A DNA stretch of 64,000 nt, taken from positions 790,560-854,559 of the forward strand of contig JAJEKB010021701.1 of NCBI GenBank assembly GCA_022393335.1, read 5' to 3'. Positions 32,958 to 45,018 of the stretch are shown piece after piece; position 1 is the first letter of the stretch, and each line of letters starts with the position of its first letter. A program made the position numbers and the translations under genes. Below the pieces are notes generated by a model that saw only the letters and a list, made by a program, of their open reading frames with translations, was not told where the DNA came from and did not search any database. Origin of the DNA: Macrotrachela quadricornifera. Its lineage: Eukaryota > Rotifera > Eurotatoria > Philodinida > Philodinidae.

Positions 32958-33218
32958 ATGACACTGCAGAAAATCATCCGAATGCTTTATTTAGTTGCCT
33001 CTTTGTTGTTGGTGGTAACAATCTGCATGACGAAGGCAAATACAATTGAAGGTGACAATGGCAATGACTTTCTCGATAAACTGCTCAACAAACGTCAACT
33101 TCCTAATCTTAGTAATTTTAGTGATTGTCTTCGTGGTTGTAGTCGTTTTATTGATGAGAATAATATTAATGGTTATAATAGTTGTTTGAATGGTTGTTAT
33201 AATAGCATTGGCAAATAA
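32958..33218 (+). CDS. Secreted peptide with paired CxxxC motifs
   Basis: An 86-residue precursor. A signal peptide is formed by about residues 8-26 (MLYLVASLLLVVTICMTKA; the in-frame ATG at residue 9 is an alternative start). A short acidic propeptide follows (EGDNGNDF), then a KR dibasic site (LLNKR) and a mature part with four cysteines as CLRGC...CLNGC. Two CxxxC units 18 residues apart are the spacing of helical-hairpin (alpha-hairpinin-like) disulfide peptides. The role could be signalling or defence; this is not settled by sequence. A 3'-UTR intron fits at 33224-33351 (AG/GTACGT...TTTGTAG). It appears intact. Confidence 0.65.
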   Translation: MTLQKIIRMLYLVASLLLVVTICMTKANTIEGDNGNDFLDKLLNKRQLPNLSNFSDCLRGCSRFIDENNINGYNSCLNGCYNSIGK

Positions 33219-33351
33219 TACAGGTACGTTGTGTCAACATATTGTTTTGATGATAGCTCATTAAGACAATATCGCTGATGCGTTATTCCATCATTTGTGC
33301 ATTCCAAGTACTTTATGGTACTGACCTAACTCACTATTCTTTTCTTTGTAG

Positions 33352-34240
33352 AAAATATGGCTTAAACACACACCTATACTGAATTTCTCAATTTTTATCA
33401 TGCTATTGCGAACATCAAACATTATCCATTAGTTAGTTTTTTTTTCCAATTATTTTCCGAGGTGGCTGGAAGTTCTTATATTCTAGAAATTCAAATAAAT
33501 TTATCACAAATAATTGCATGGAAATTGATTTTGTAATGAGAAACATATAAGCTCAGAAAGTAGATGCCTACTGTGGATCTAGTTAGGTAATTCATGTGTC
33601 TACATATCTATCAATAATATATTTCATTTTGGTTGAGTTAATTTGCTTATTTAATTGCAAAGCATTGAGATAGTGTGATGGTACACTATAGATATTTATT
33701 GATTGATATTCTGAAATAATTGTTTGGAAAAAATAAAAACACGTAGTGCTGTTTTGTCACAATTTTCATTATTACAGAGATGTGCGAGACATGTTGCTCA
33801 TATGAGTCAAAGATAATCATGCGGATCTATAAAGAAAATGTTTATTCTTGTCATTGATCTTATCATCTTTCATATATCACGTATTCTTGTTTCTTTTATT
33901 TCACAAAACTAATAAATTTGGCTGAGTAATAAATAGTTCAGCCGATCTGAGAGGAACATCAGCCTGTGCGAAGCACGTGGATTGATAGGATACTTTCTGA
34001 TCGTTTCTAGTCTTTGAGAAGAAAAAGAAACGCACACTAAAGAAATTTATTTACCGATCTGAAACCAGCTGTGGTTGACGGACAGAGTGGAATTAAAGAT
34101 GAAGATGCAAAACGAATAACACTATGGAGGAGGTAGAAAAAGTAACAGCTGTCAATGATCGCATCGAGTTAAAAGAGAAAAAAGTACGGAGAGAGAAAAT
34201 GGAGCAAAACCGACAAGATAACGGATAATCCAGATAAAAT
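33352..34240. other. Intergenic, no gene seen
   Basis: AT-rich 3' flank of the secreted peptide, with many stops in all frames. Includes AATAAA-type signals. No element was recognised. Confidence 0.3.
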
Positions 34241-34580
34241 GTCCGCACTTTACATCTCATATTTTAATCTTTCAACATATTTTGCTAAAACTCAACATAT
34301 ACCAGAAGTTGCATCGTGAAAAGCGCTTCAATTTTCAAAGAATATTTACTTTAATTATATACTTTCTGTTTTAAAATAAAGTAAACTTCCATGCGATCAA
34401 TTTTCGCCCTTGTCAAAACTAATCTTACAGAAGTTTGATTTACTTTGACAACAAAAAGTACACAATTAAAATAAGCTTTACTTTATGGATTGTAGAGCTT
34501 TTCACGTTACATCTTCTGGTATAATTTGGTTTTTAATAAAATGTGTTGAGAGATGAAAATATGAAATGTAAAGTGCGACC
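34241..34580. mobile_element. MITE with long imperfect inverted repeats, copy A
   Basis: The left arm starts GTCCGCACTTTACATCTCAT and the right arm mirrors it (ATGAAATGTAAAGTGCGAC). The arms reach about 150 bases with mismatches. No ORF. The part 'tgtagagcttttca-g-t' near 34493 recurs in another MITE at 61325-61670, so both belong to one family. Confidence 0.7.
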
Positions 34581-35085
34581 ACTTAATTTGGGTCGCCTGT
34601 TAGAAGGAACGTTATGATCGATAATGGAAAAGAGAAGCGTGTTAGTTCGATGTTGTTATTGAGCATAACTGACCGCTTATTTGTTCACATAACAACATAT
34701 ATAATAACAACAACTACAAAAAGGAAAGAAAACACGAAAGACTTTAACATGAACTGGATAGATGTCCTACTATATTGACCATAACATCCTTCTTCAACCT
34801 AAAAAGTGTTTTGTTCACAAAATACTTTAAAAAAATAGTGAAAGAGAAAAGAGAAGGAGAAAAAAAGTGACTAAATACAGAATATCTGACAAAATATCAT
34901 CAAAAGAAAAAAGAAAAACCAGTTCAAGTTTCACTCTAACAGTAACTGTATATAAAAAATATGAACACGAGAAAAGAGAAATAATGGAAGAGAGAAAAAA
35001 AATATATAACATTAACAAAAAATGATACACACCCACACGCAAACTGACAACACCGGCAACAGGAGGATCACCATTGGTATCTTCT

Positions 35086-36532
35086 TTAGCAATGATAATA
35101 ACTTCGACGATCGAACATGTTTAATATCAAATCATGTTCAATTTCAAGTCGAGCTTCTTCATTCTTCAGGCCAATTATGACATCATCTCCATCCCTTTTG
35201 ATGTGTACAAATGGTACATGATACATTCGCAGAATTCTTCGAATGATGTGCAATTTGAATCGATAATGCACCTGTCTTTTTATTGCATGTCGATATCTGT
35301 ATCTTCTTCTCTGTTGGGCGTTTTTCCTGTTGTGACGATTCCTGGCCTCGGCAGTTCTTTTTTGATGAGCTGATCCTCGTGGCTGTTGTGTTGGTTCTGC
35401 ACTACCTTCTTCAGGTGATTCAATTAAATCATCGATGGCAGGTTCAGGTTGTTCACCTACATCACCAACAGCAAGTTCATCTTGTTCGAATAACTCATCG
35501 ACAGCAGGTTCTGATTGTTCGACTAATTCATCGAGGATAATTTCAGGTTCATACCGATGTAATTCGGTTGATCCCAATTCATGATTAATATCCCCCGGGC
35601 CCATCAGTTGGATGAGGTAAATTTCACCATCATCATCGGATATTAATTCGATATCTGAATCCATACACCCAAAAAGTTTTGCGAATTTCTGTATATTTAA
35701 ATTTTTGATTTTCTTTTTTGGAAATGGTGCGGGTATCGGTGGTAAAGTCTTCGATTGAAATTGGATGAATAATTCATTTATCTTCATTGTTGTTATCTTT
35801 TGAAAAGTCCAACGATCGATGATTGGTCTTGTTAGATAGGTCACAGCTATAACATCGTCACATGCATATTGGATCATTTGCTGTTGACAACTATGTGATA
35901 ACGTTGACTCGCTTGACGTTAGACTTTTCGACCAATGGTTCATCGTGTTCGATTTATCGAGGAATAATTGACAACCATAACTCATTGCTTTTTGTAACGA
36001 CCAACGCTCACCAGATTTATATGGGCTTTCCATATGATATAGACATACCGATGATGATACTGTTAATTGATTTGTTGACACAGTAACATCGCTATAATCT
36101 GACAGGTTCTGGACTCCACATCGAGCCCGAACCCATTGGTACCATCCCGCAAAATAATGTTGCATATCAAATGATTTCGCTGCTATAGGCCATGTAACTA
36201 GTTTTTTAATTGGGTCAAGTTCTTTTGTCATGTTGTCCCACGAGTAAATTTCATTATCTTGCCTAGAAATTAATGTAAACAAACTTTTAATTTGTTCATA
36301 CATACACGCTTTTTTCATCTGGAAATTGTGCCAGTTCGAACAGAATAACGTATGACGGCAATTTCGGTGGTATTGTGTGTACTTGTATTAAAGCTATTTT
36401 GTTGTTGGATCTTTTGGATATGGTATCCACTGAGAATTGATTGCATTCTTTAACGTGTTTCAACAATTTATCCATCGATTCCTTTGTTGTATCTTGATTG
36501 CTGAATACGATTTCATAAATAGGTAAATCCAC
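35086..36532 (-). pseudogene. 3'-5' exonuclease-like protein with arginine-rich tail, frameshifted
   Basis: Two minus-strand frames form one protein. The first (ATG 36532) has FSVDTISK followed by NKIALIQVHTI, the first DEDD-exonuclease strand, but I replaces E in the D-x-E motif. It is joined to the 410-residue frame by a one-base shift in the A6 run at 36310-36315. The second part has SWDNMTKELDP, LFLDKSNTMNHWSKSL and YACDDVIAVTYL, matching motifs II and III of RNase D-type exonucleases. After residue about 240 come acidic repeats, then a basic RRRYRYRHAIKR stretch and a folded end. Exonuclease action on RNA or DNA would be expected of relatives; the lost E and the shift suggest this copy is dead. 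A shift in a homopolymer could also be an assembly error. Confidence 0.6.
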
Positions 36533-36990
36533 CAGCTTTCTACCACTTTTGTGAAAATTTTTTTTTCCAGTTTCATTCTTGTAGGTAGACGTATCATAGT
36601 CGGAAATGATGTAGGGTATAAATTAAAAAATCTTTCGAGGTATATAGTATGACAATAAAGCTCGATTTTTCGGAACAACTCAAAATATGTATATTTATAC
36701 AAAACACTGTCCAAATGTACCCTTCGCAATGCTTAGAAAGTTGTTTGTAGCTATTGTGTGGACTTATTCATGGTCATATCTACCACTAACGAGTTGATCT
36801 GAATACCCGTTAAATTGTCTAAAGGCAGTCAATACGGTATTTCTTATGAAAACCGTACAGTGAATGTAAAAAACAGAAATCATACACTGATAAAACCGAT
36901 AGCAAAGTGTGAATTTTATCATAGAGTACTAAGCTGGAATTCTGATATGGAAAAAATTTATTTTTGTAAATGATCAGCTAGGATTCAATA
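36533..36990. other. 5' flank of the exonuclease-like gene
   Basis: The part 36533-36600 may still be coding: an A9 run near 36558 could hide another shift. Beyond that no gene is seen. Confidence 0.3.
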
Positions 36991-39564
36991 ACTATTGTCC
37001 ATTTCAAAATATAGTGCAGTCGGTTGTTGGTAGAATAACTTGACAATGCTAATAGCTATCGAACTGCGGTTTTCACCGTTAGGAAGAGACTAGATGGGGG
37101 TCCCTATATGACTGAGAATTAAAATACTTCAACAGCTTTATAAAAGTTGTTTAAGAACTTTTTTATATACCACTGATAAACTCTTTTGATTACATGTATT
37201 TCTAATTTCAATTTAGCCAAATTGTAGTCCAACTCCACCTCTATAAATGCTAAAATTATCAGACTCTTCTGACATTCCGCTAAGATACAGCAAAAAATCT
37301 CCTGAACTTTGCTGATGTTAAATTTTCGAAAATTTTGGACTCAGATCTCCGAACTATATAAGTAGTATAATCTGCCAATTATTGTAGCATTATTAGCTGA
37401 ACGATTGAATGTCTTTAATTACTTCGTAGCATCTTATGTATGTCTATCTCTATCAATCATGACTAATCGCTTCGAAATAAGCAGTAGTTTTTAATCGGTC
37501 ATGTTTATTCTTTGTCGTATTCATTATAACGACATGTGTATGGATCAAAAAATTTTTTACGAGTATAAATGACACAAAAGAAGCACACACACAAATCTCA
37601 CTTAGAAATGTTAGAGTCATCTTCATTTGTAGAATCTGGATTGTTTTCTTCATCAGTGTGAATCAATTGCGGCTCAATATTATTTTCGACAATGGCATCA
37701 GCTGCTTTGAAAGTGTTTTCAATTTCGTATGTGTGCTCGATGGGCTTTTTGATAAGTCTTCGTCGACTGCAGCGATAAAATCGAGCGCATTCTCTTCAAC
37801 GTCAGACATTCGGAAATTGATATTTTTATTGCGTACATAGGACTTTAGTTGAGCCCAGACAAGCTCTATAGGGTTGAGTGTACAATGTTTTACCGGATGT
37901 CGCAAGATTTCGACGTGAAATGCACGCGCAATCTCATTTGTCACGTATCGCTTTGGTGGAATATTTACAAACGCAAGTTCGATCAGTTCGGCCTTCGACA
38001 TTTTGGCGTCCCATGCAATACTTTTGCTGTTCAGCCACCTTTCCAGCTCATATTTTATCCAAGCACGCTTCGGTGGTTTAGCGTCATCACATAGTACATT
38101 GTGCCATGGTGCATTGTCGATTATTATCGAAATAGTTTCATCAGTGCCGTGGTTAATTCGAAGACGAGAGACGGCGTGCTCGATCCACTTGTGAAATCGT
38201 TCACTATTCATAGCGTGCACCTTCTCACAATGTCAGATATGGATCGGCTTAACAAAATCTTGCGATCCAGTCATCGCTGGAATGTCCCTGTTTCATTGGT
38301 GGCTGAGGTTGAGAAATAGACAATTCCCAATGTTGTTTACGATGTGACTTTGACGAAGAAGCATGCACAGACGTTTGATCTAGTGAACAAGAAATCGGAT
38401 TCTCCTTTTTCTTCCTCCTTCTTCTTCTTTTCAGTTTCTTCCTTGTCTTTCATATACTTCAATTCTTGTTTTAGATTAAAAACAGACCCTTCTGAAATTC
38501 CGAGCATGGTCTGGATCCGTTGTGTGGTGTTGTTGAGAGGTATTTGAGGACCATTCTTTTCAGCTTCGACAAATGTGATTACTCGAAAGAAGACTTCTTT
38601 TAAAGTCATAGAGTATTCGTGACCAGTAGCCATTAGACCCGATCGCCAATAAATAAGAAAACGATATTACAACTCAAGCAGAACTATAAGAGACTATTTT
38701 GTTATGCAGAGTTTATATGAAGCGCATACTGAACGATACTGGTGAAGTAATAAAGATGTAAACAAATAATTAAGCCGACCTCTAACAATAACTGAACTGA
38801 ACTAATGAGAAAACAAACAGATATATATATATATATAGGACCAACTAACATGAAGAATCTTCCCGAATATTCTTGTGATGTAGTGTTAACTGACGGTAGG
38901 GATTTTTCTCTTATCTCTCTATTATTGTATCTTGGAATTTCTCCATCGTTGTATTTTTTCTCATTGACTACTTCTACTTACTCGTCGTGTGTTATATTCC
39001 TTTCGTTCTGTGGAATATTTCATTATGCCATTATACATATATATATGTATGTAATCATTCCTGCCTTTTCAAAATCATTTCTGGGCATTCTGGATATATT
39101 AGTCATGATTGATAGAGATAGACATACATAAGGTGCTACGAAGTAATTAAAGACATTCAATCATTCAACTAATAATGCTACACTAGTCGGTAGATTATAC
39201 TATGTATATAGTTCACAGATTCGAGTTGAAAATTTAACGTCAGTAGAATTAAGGAGATTTTTTGCTGTAACTTAAGGGATGATCAAAAGAGTCTGAAAAT
39301 TTTAGCATTGATAGAGGTCGAGCTGGGCTACAATTTGGCTAAATTGAAATTAGAAATACATGTAATCAAAAGAGTTTATCAGTGGTATATAAAAAAGTTC
39401 TTAAACAACTTTTATAAAGCTGTTGAAGTATTTTAATTCTCATTCATATAGGTACCCCCATCTAGTCTCTTCCTAACGGTGAAAACCGCAGTTCGGTAGC
39501 TATCAGTGTTGCCGAGTTATTCAACAAACAACCGACTGCACTTTATTTTGAAATGGACAATAGT
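36991..39564 (-). mobile_element. DDE transposon with ~470-bp terminal inverted repeats
   Basis: The left TIR (36991-37467) and right TIR (39098-39564) match closely over their whole length. Both begin ACTATTGTCCATTTCAAAAT in outward orientation and contain 'gaaaaccgcagttcg' or its complement. Between them lies a transposase remnant on the minus strand. Total length is 2574 bp. TA-rich flanks prevent a firm target-duplication call. Such long TIRs are unusual for this superfamily. Confidence 0.85.
37663..38633 (-). pseudogene. IS630/Tc1/mariner-superfamily transposase, internally deleted
   Basis: The first piece (ATG 38633) has a helix-turn-helix-like region (TQRIQTMLGISEGSVFNLKQ) and a K/E-rich linker. 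The second (38220-37663) has the strand with the catalytic D (SIIIDNAPWHN) and the acidic residue in CTLNPIELVWAQLKSYV. The part holding the first D is missing or shifted between about 38220 and 38337, so the protein cannot be complete. The C-terminal NPIELVWAQLK motif is typical of DDE_3-type endonucleases. Confidence 0.75.
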
Positions 39565-41480
39565 TTTATTCTATATTATTTCATCTGATAGATTAACAAG
39601 TCATGCTCGTTACTACGATTCGCTTAACACTCGACTGAATTCTATTTCTCATTATCTTTTACTGGTCTCTGGATTCTGCTCTGATAACAATAGTTGATAT
39701 ATATACGGATTGCTTGTGACGACTATTCTAGAAACTTCAACTATGAAACTTTCTGTTAGGACTTTCGTATGAAAACGTTAAGCATAGGTCGGAGTCGATC
39801 ATCTTTATCTCTGCCTTACTACATTCTTTATTTGTCACTTTTTTATATGATATCATAACAGACTGACGTAACGCCTCATTTTCTTGCTCAAAATATCGCT
39901 CACAGCTAATATAAAAACCAAAGCAAATTTAGAAAAATAGCGATTAGTCACTTGTCGGCGCCACTCACGGCTAGCCGCTTCCATGCTGAAGTATATTTTC
40001 ATATAAGTTCATTGTCTTGTGTTCAGTAACTCAAAATAATTACAAAATCTGTAAGGAAAGGATCCTCTAGAGAAAAATCAAAGAAAAACAAGTAAAGACA
40101 CATAGATCTATAAATAAGTGCATGATCTCCAAGTTCATGAAACATCGCAAACAAAATCTTGATTTTTTTTTCTTTTTCACAAATAATGAATATTTTAGAT
40201 GCATGAGTTGCTCGAAATCTAATTCACGAAGGAATAAAATTACAAAATACTGATTGTCTTAATGCTGGGATTCTGAGAATCTGATTGAATGACAGCTAGG
40301 TTTTTGAAAGCATTTCATTGGCTGAAATTTCGAACAGATAGAGTCCCACTGGAAAAAAGTCCAATGTGAAAAGTCTGCCACTGATTGAGTTCCCACACTC
40401 AATAATCTGATTCAATTAAAGTCGTATACCGAAAATAACCGAGCAGTGATCTTTAATCTGATATTCTTTTGATCCGGCGCCAAACAAGCTTATTTTACTT
40501 TATTCAATCCATCTTTCGTCGTGGATATATACCAGTCTTTGCTTTTACAATGCTGTTACTGTTCACTTAAAGAGATATCACATTTTCAAAATCGAAGACA
40601 AAAAAATTGTTTTCATAATTATGATAGCAGAGATGGGATTCTATGTTTAAAGATTATTTTTTGTAGTGATTATGTGAGACAAGACTTGAAAATAATCCCA
40701 CACATAACATACAATCGATATATTCCAACAAAGTCATTTTTTTCTACAAGCGAAGCCTGAATATACTATATAAGTGAAAGGATATTCTCTTCTGTGTTCA
40801 TTCTTTTTTTCAAACTAATTCATACTATCCATAACTCTTATTATTATTGAATCACATTAAGTTGTATGTAGTCTCGTTTCTTATTTTTCAAAGTTGAACT
40901 TCGGTTACAATGATTCACTTTCTGTCTTCTATTTTTTATTTATGTCTAGTCCTTAAGATCTACCAAAGACCAACTGGAAGGATCGGAACCACCATTATCA
41001 ACTTCATACGATACTCTTCTAATCATCATTTCAATGAAAATTCCCTCATTACAAAAGTCAATATTGTCTTTAAAAAAGCCTTTGTTTTAGAAAAAAAAAT
41101 TATTTGAAAAACTCATAGTACCATTCGATTACTGAACCGCGGAAACTTTTAGCCAAACGTTAACCGTCGAGTTATCCTTAAAAAAGTTGTGATTTTTTGC
41201 TGGACTTTTCTAAGAACATGTTTTTTTGACCTTTGACTCCGATGACAAGCAAACACACTTTTTTTTATATGACCCTTGCTTCAGTCGAGGGAATATAATG
41301 TAAAAAAAATTACATGATTTTAATCATATATAGACGAGGAAAAAAGACGATTTTGAATTCTATAAAACTTACATATCCATTTTCGTTCCTAAGAATACAG
41401 TGTTTCAAATTGGTCTAGAAAATTTTAAAATAAGGTAACATCCACTATCTTAATGAGCTACTGCACGAATAAAAATACTA
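39565..41480. other. Intergenic with one dispersed repeat
   Basis: Positions about 39596-39780 match about 45565-45760 ('cgactgaattctattt', 'tgctctgataac', 'cggattgct'). The rest is AT-rich without genes; short open frames at 40521 and 40910 have no features. Confidence 0.4.
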
Positions 41481-41482
41481 TA

Positions 41483-42215
41483 CAGGGTGTTTCATAAGTT
41501 TTGATACGTGACAAAATTCTTTTATACGGATACTAAACAATGTCTAACTATTATGTTCTCATATCAATTTGTAGTACTCGCGACGTTCTTTCAAATGACA
41601 TATATATATAACTGAATAATATCTTCTATTATAATAATAAAATTATAAACATGACAATTTAAAGATGAATTTTTCGAAATCGACCAGTGAGATACTTTGA
41701 AAAATTTTCTAATAAAGTGCTGAACATATTATCTTAATCGTTTATTCGATGCTCGTAACGAGCCCCTAGTTACATGTTGAGTCAAGGTTATATACTCAGT
41801 ACGTGATCTGACATGGATAAAATATATGAATACACAGCGCGTTTGACGAAAAAAATGTTCGTTTTATCGGGTATGTTCACATTTTTTATTATTCAAAACG
41901 TTTATTAAATATATGCTCTAACTGTTTATTTCAGCACTGGATTCTTATTTATAAACAAATAAATAAATCACAAAAAAGAAGTATATGCCGATATTTATTG
42001 TTTTTTTAAATTACGTATTTGTCGATTTCGAAAAACTCATTTTTAAATTGTCATGGTGACTTTTTATCATTATAAAGAAAGATGTTATTCAATTATATAT
42101 CATTTGAAAGGATGTCACGAATACTATAAACTGATATAGGAACATAATGGTTAGACATTGTTTAGTGTGTCCTTATAAACGAATTTTGTTGCGTATCAAA
42201 ACTTCTGAAACACTC
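41483..42215. mobile_element. Mariner-like MITE, 733 bp
   Basis: The left end is CAGGGTGTTTCATAAGTTTT after TA; the right end mirrors it (AAAACTTCTGAAACACTC) before TA. Inverted arms of about 200 bases include 'cgaaatcgac' and 'gacaatttaaa'. The centre has no transposase. TA target and GTGTTTCA ends suggest mobilisation by a Tc1/mariner transposase (inference). Confidence 0.75.
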
Positions 42216-42849
42216 TATAAATTACAATTTATAAAACTGTTCGTTTGTTGAAATGTTGAACAGAGAATAGTGGCATACTCAGGTAAAAATGAATTAATCA
42301 TTCATTAACAACAATGTGTTTAGAGCTGCAATTTTGTAAATAAGATGCAGTGAAGGTGAAAGATGATAGTAGAAGTGTATGAAAGAGAAAGACAATCCAT
42401 CCTCAACATATGAGATATTCCTAAAAATTCCGAGAAAAAAGTTCTTAAACACTTTTTCAATCCTTATTGTCAGTTGATAACTAACAAGAGATAAAATATT
42501 TAAATTTGACAATAATCAAATTAATTTTGATATAATTCTTCTTTTTTTAACTCATTTATAAGAATATTTTTAAATTTACTATTTTCAGAATTTTTCTTCA
42601 GAAATTAAATGAAGATTTTTTCTTTTGTTCATATTGATTAAAATGAATAATTCTTGTGTTTTTCTAATTGAGAAAAATATTGTAAAATCTTTTCTTTCTT
42701 TTTGTTGAATGAATTGTTTAAATGAAATTTAAAAGAAAATAAAGATATTTCTCTTTTACAAAAAAGTTTTGATAAAATAAAAATAAATCAATTCTTTGCT
42801 TTCTCTTTATTAAAGTCTTATTCTTCAAAGCACAAAGTTCGATTGATTT
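42216..42849. other. AT-rich spacer, no gene seen
   Basis: Very AT-rich sequence, especially 42510-42800, after the MITE and before the NHL pseudogene's 3' end. Confidence 0.3.
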
Positions 42850-43835
42850 TTATTGATAAATTCGAATAAATTTTTGGACTCGATGATTCCAGTAATCACT
42901 GACATAAAGATTTCCTTCAATATCAAATGATAAATTCTAAGGATTATCCAATTGATGTGATTCGTTTCCTTTTCCATTTCCACTAACAATTATTTCACCT
43001 TCATTATTTCTTTCATTCCAACGTATTATTTGATTATTCTTAGAATCTGCTACATATATTTGACGAAACTGATCAACAAATAATCCTTTAAGGTCATTCA
43101 ACTGTTTGAGAAGATTTCCTTTTCCATATCCACCTGCTACGACACTCTCATATCTTGCGTCTTTTCTCCATTTCATGACACGATCATTTCCCGAATCTGT
43201 TACGTAAACAGATTGTTCATCATCAGCAAAAATAAAAGTGGGTTTACGCAATTGTTGTGATTGATTTCCCATTCCATTTGCTCCAGTTACTAATGTTTCT
43301 TGTTTTCCTTTTACTTCTCCCATTTTTCATTTTCTCACTTCATTCTGGTTCAAATCAGAAGCATAAAGAAATCCATGTTTATCTATTTTTACACTATGAC
43401 AAATGATATTTTGAATGAGAATTCTTTGATAAGCTTTATTGAACCATCGAACCACTCTCCAGTTTCCCCAATCAGCAATGATCAATGAATTATCTTGTTG
43501 ATCAACAATCACATCTATTGGTCTATCCAATTGATCAACTATATTTCCTTGGCCATTTTCGCCTGCAACAATTATTCCTTTACTCTCATTTGGTTTCCAT
43601 TGAACAATACGATTATTGTGAGTATCAGCAATAAACATATTCTTGTTTTGATCAATAAAAATCCCTCCGGCGGAATAAAGTTGGTTTAATTGGTCTCCTT
43701 TTCCATTTCCTCCAGCAACAGTCGTTGCATTTTATTTCCATTTGTTGAATTTTACCTCTACAAAAGAAGAAAAGAAAAATGAAATGGATTTGGAAAAAAA
43801 GATTTTCTAGACAGAAGAGAACTTGTCCACGAAAC
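42850..43835 (-). pseudogene. Secreted NHL-repeat protein, several premature stops
   Basis: Paralogue of the gene at 16.9-17.9 kb. An N-terminal hydrophobic stretch (NLFFQIHFIFLFFF region, in a shifted frame) precedes blades such as MFIADTHNNRIVQW, IIVAGENGQGNIVDQLDRP, VYVTDSGNDRVMKW and IYVADSKNNQIIRW, ending VSDYWNHRVQKF before TAA 42850. In-frame stops: TGA at 43327, where the blade pattern asks for W (EVRK-stop-K), TAG at 42937 before NLSFD, and TAA near 43731 just before the first AGGNGKGDQLNQ. The role of relatives is an extracellular beta-propeller. Inactivated, but repeats are well preserved. Confidence 0.78.
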
Positions 43836-44520
43836 ATGACATTTTGTTGATTAACTTTTGAAAATTTGTTTCTTCTATTTAAACAGTTAAATAGGCTATC
43901 AAATACAGTTATTAATGCTGATTACGAATCTGACATTCATTTAATGAGAAAACAAAATTTCTATGTAAGAATTCTAGCTTCAAACGTATTATAAAATGCA
44001 GAATTTTATTCTTTGCAGGATGGACATTTTCTTTTCGGCTTTTGTAAGTAGTAAAATGCAACTGTTGGTCTCGTGTAGAGGTTTCAAATATCTGTTCATA
44101 ATTGAAGTTTTCAGATGAGTTTATCAATCCCATTTGCAGATAAAAACTTTGACAATACTGAGAGGACAAATAGTTTAAACAATCGAATTATTCTGAAGAT
44201 TTTAAATGTCTTGAAATCGATCAATATAAAACTTGCTTTTCAAAACGTAATGTTTGAACAAACTGACTTTATTCCTCGATTTTCCTGATTTTTCTTTAAA
44301 TCAGAAACATCATAACCTAATGAGGGTTATTTATCTTTGTGATGAAATTTTTCTTAGTTTGAAAATACTACGATGAGCTTACTTGTTGTAGTTTCCATAT
44401 TTATCGTAGTTGTAATATTTCTGATTAGTGCCATTGTCATTTTTGTCACTATTCATCAATACAAATCATTTAGGTTAAAACTTTTGAACTATAGAATCAT
44501 GTATCTTTTCCTCCTCAATA
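43836..44520. other. Spacer between NHL and cysteine-rich genes
   Basis: AT-rich. The plus-strand ATG at 44373 opens a 54-codon hydrophobic frame, but it lies opposite the 3' region of the cysteine-rich gene and is not believed to be a gene. Confidence 0.3.
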
Positions 44521-45018
44521 TCATCCATCTACTATAACAATACATTATCTTAAATCAAATTACACACTTTCTACTTACTGATTGGTGTCAGTGGACAGAT
44601 ATTGTCGTTCATCATCGCCAATGGATAACAAACAGGATAATCACTACATCGACGATGATGAACACATATATGATTGGGATCAGAACAATCTTTTGATGAT
44701 CCACATGGAATAAGATAAGAACAGGATTGCCACAAAAAAGCACAAACACCAACATTCTCAGCACCTACCATATGAAAGCATCCACAAGCACTATTAGTCG
44801 AATAAAGACTATATGGAGCAGCACTATAGCATGTCTGACAGTTCACTCGAACTACTATATACAATTAAATTATAGATAAATATATTACATAAAATAGTAA
44901 GCAAACCTATCAAGCTAAAATAAAATACATTTAATTATACGAATATGTAGAAAAAAAGAAATTTTCAATACCTTAAAAGAACAAAAACGAAACAAGCCAT
45001 TATTGCTTTTCTTTTCAT
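44521..45018 (-). CDS. Secreted cysteine-rich protein with an 8-nt microexon
   Basis: A four-exon model gives 113 residues: 45018-44972, 44914-44907 (8 nt), 44854-44579 and 44531-44521. Introns are 57, 52 and 47 bp with GT-AG ends. Exon 1 codes MKRKAIMACFVFVLL. The microexon CTTGATAG adds SLI, completing a signal peptide (ACFVFVLLSLIVV) and restoring the frame to VVRVNCQTC. Without the microexon the frame fails. The mature part has 12 cysteines with CGSSKDCSDPNHICVHHRRC, a knottin- or WAP-like spacing not matched to a named family. It should be an extracellular disulfide-rich protein. The last junction could instead be unspliced, ending ITPISK-stop style at 44571. Confidence 0.6.

Noticed and set aside
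44373..44537. 54-codon plus-strand hydrophobic ORF
   Set aside because: It lies opposite the 3' end of the cysteine-rich gene, has no neighbours or signals, and the AT-rich composition explains the hydrophobic codons.
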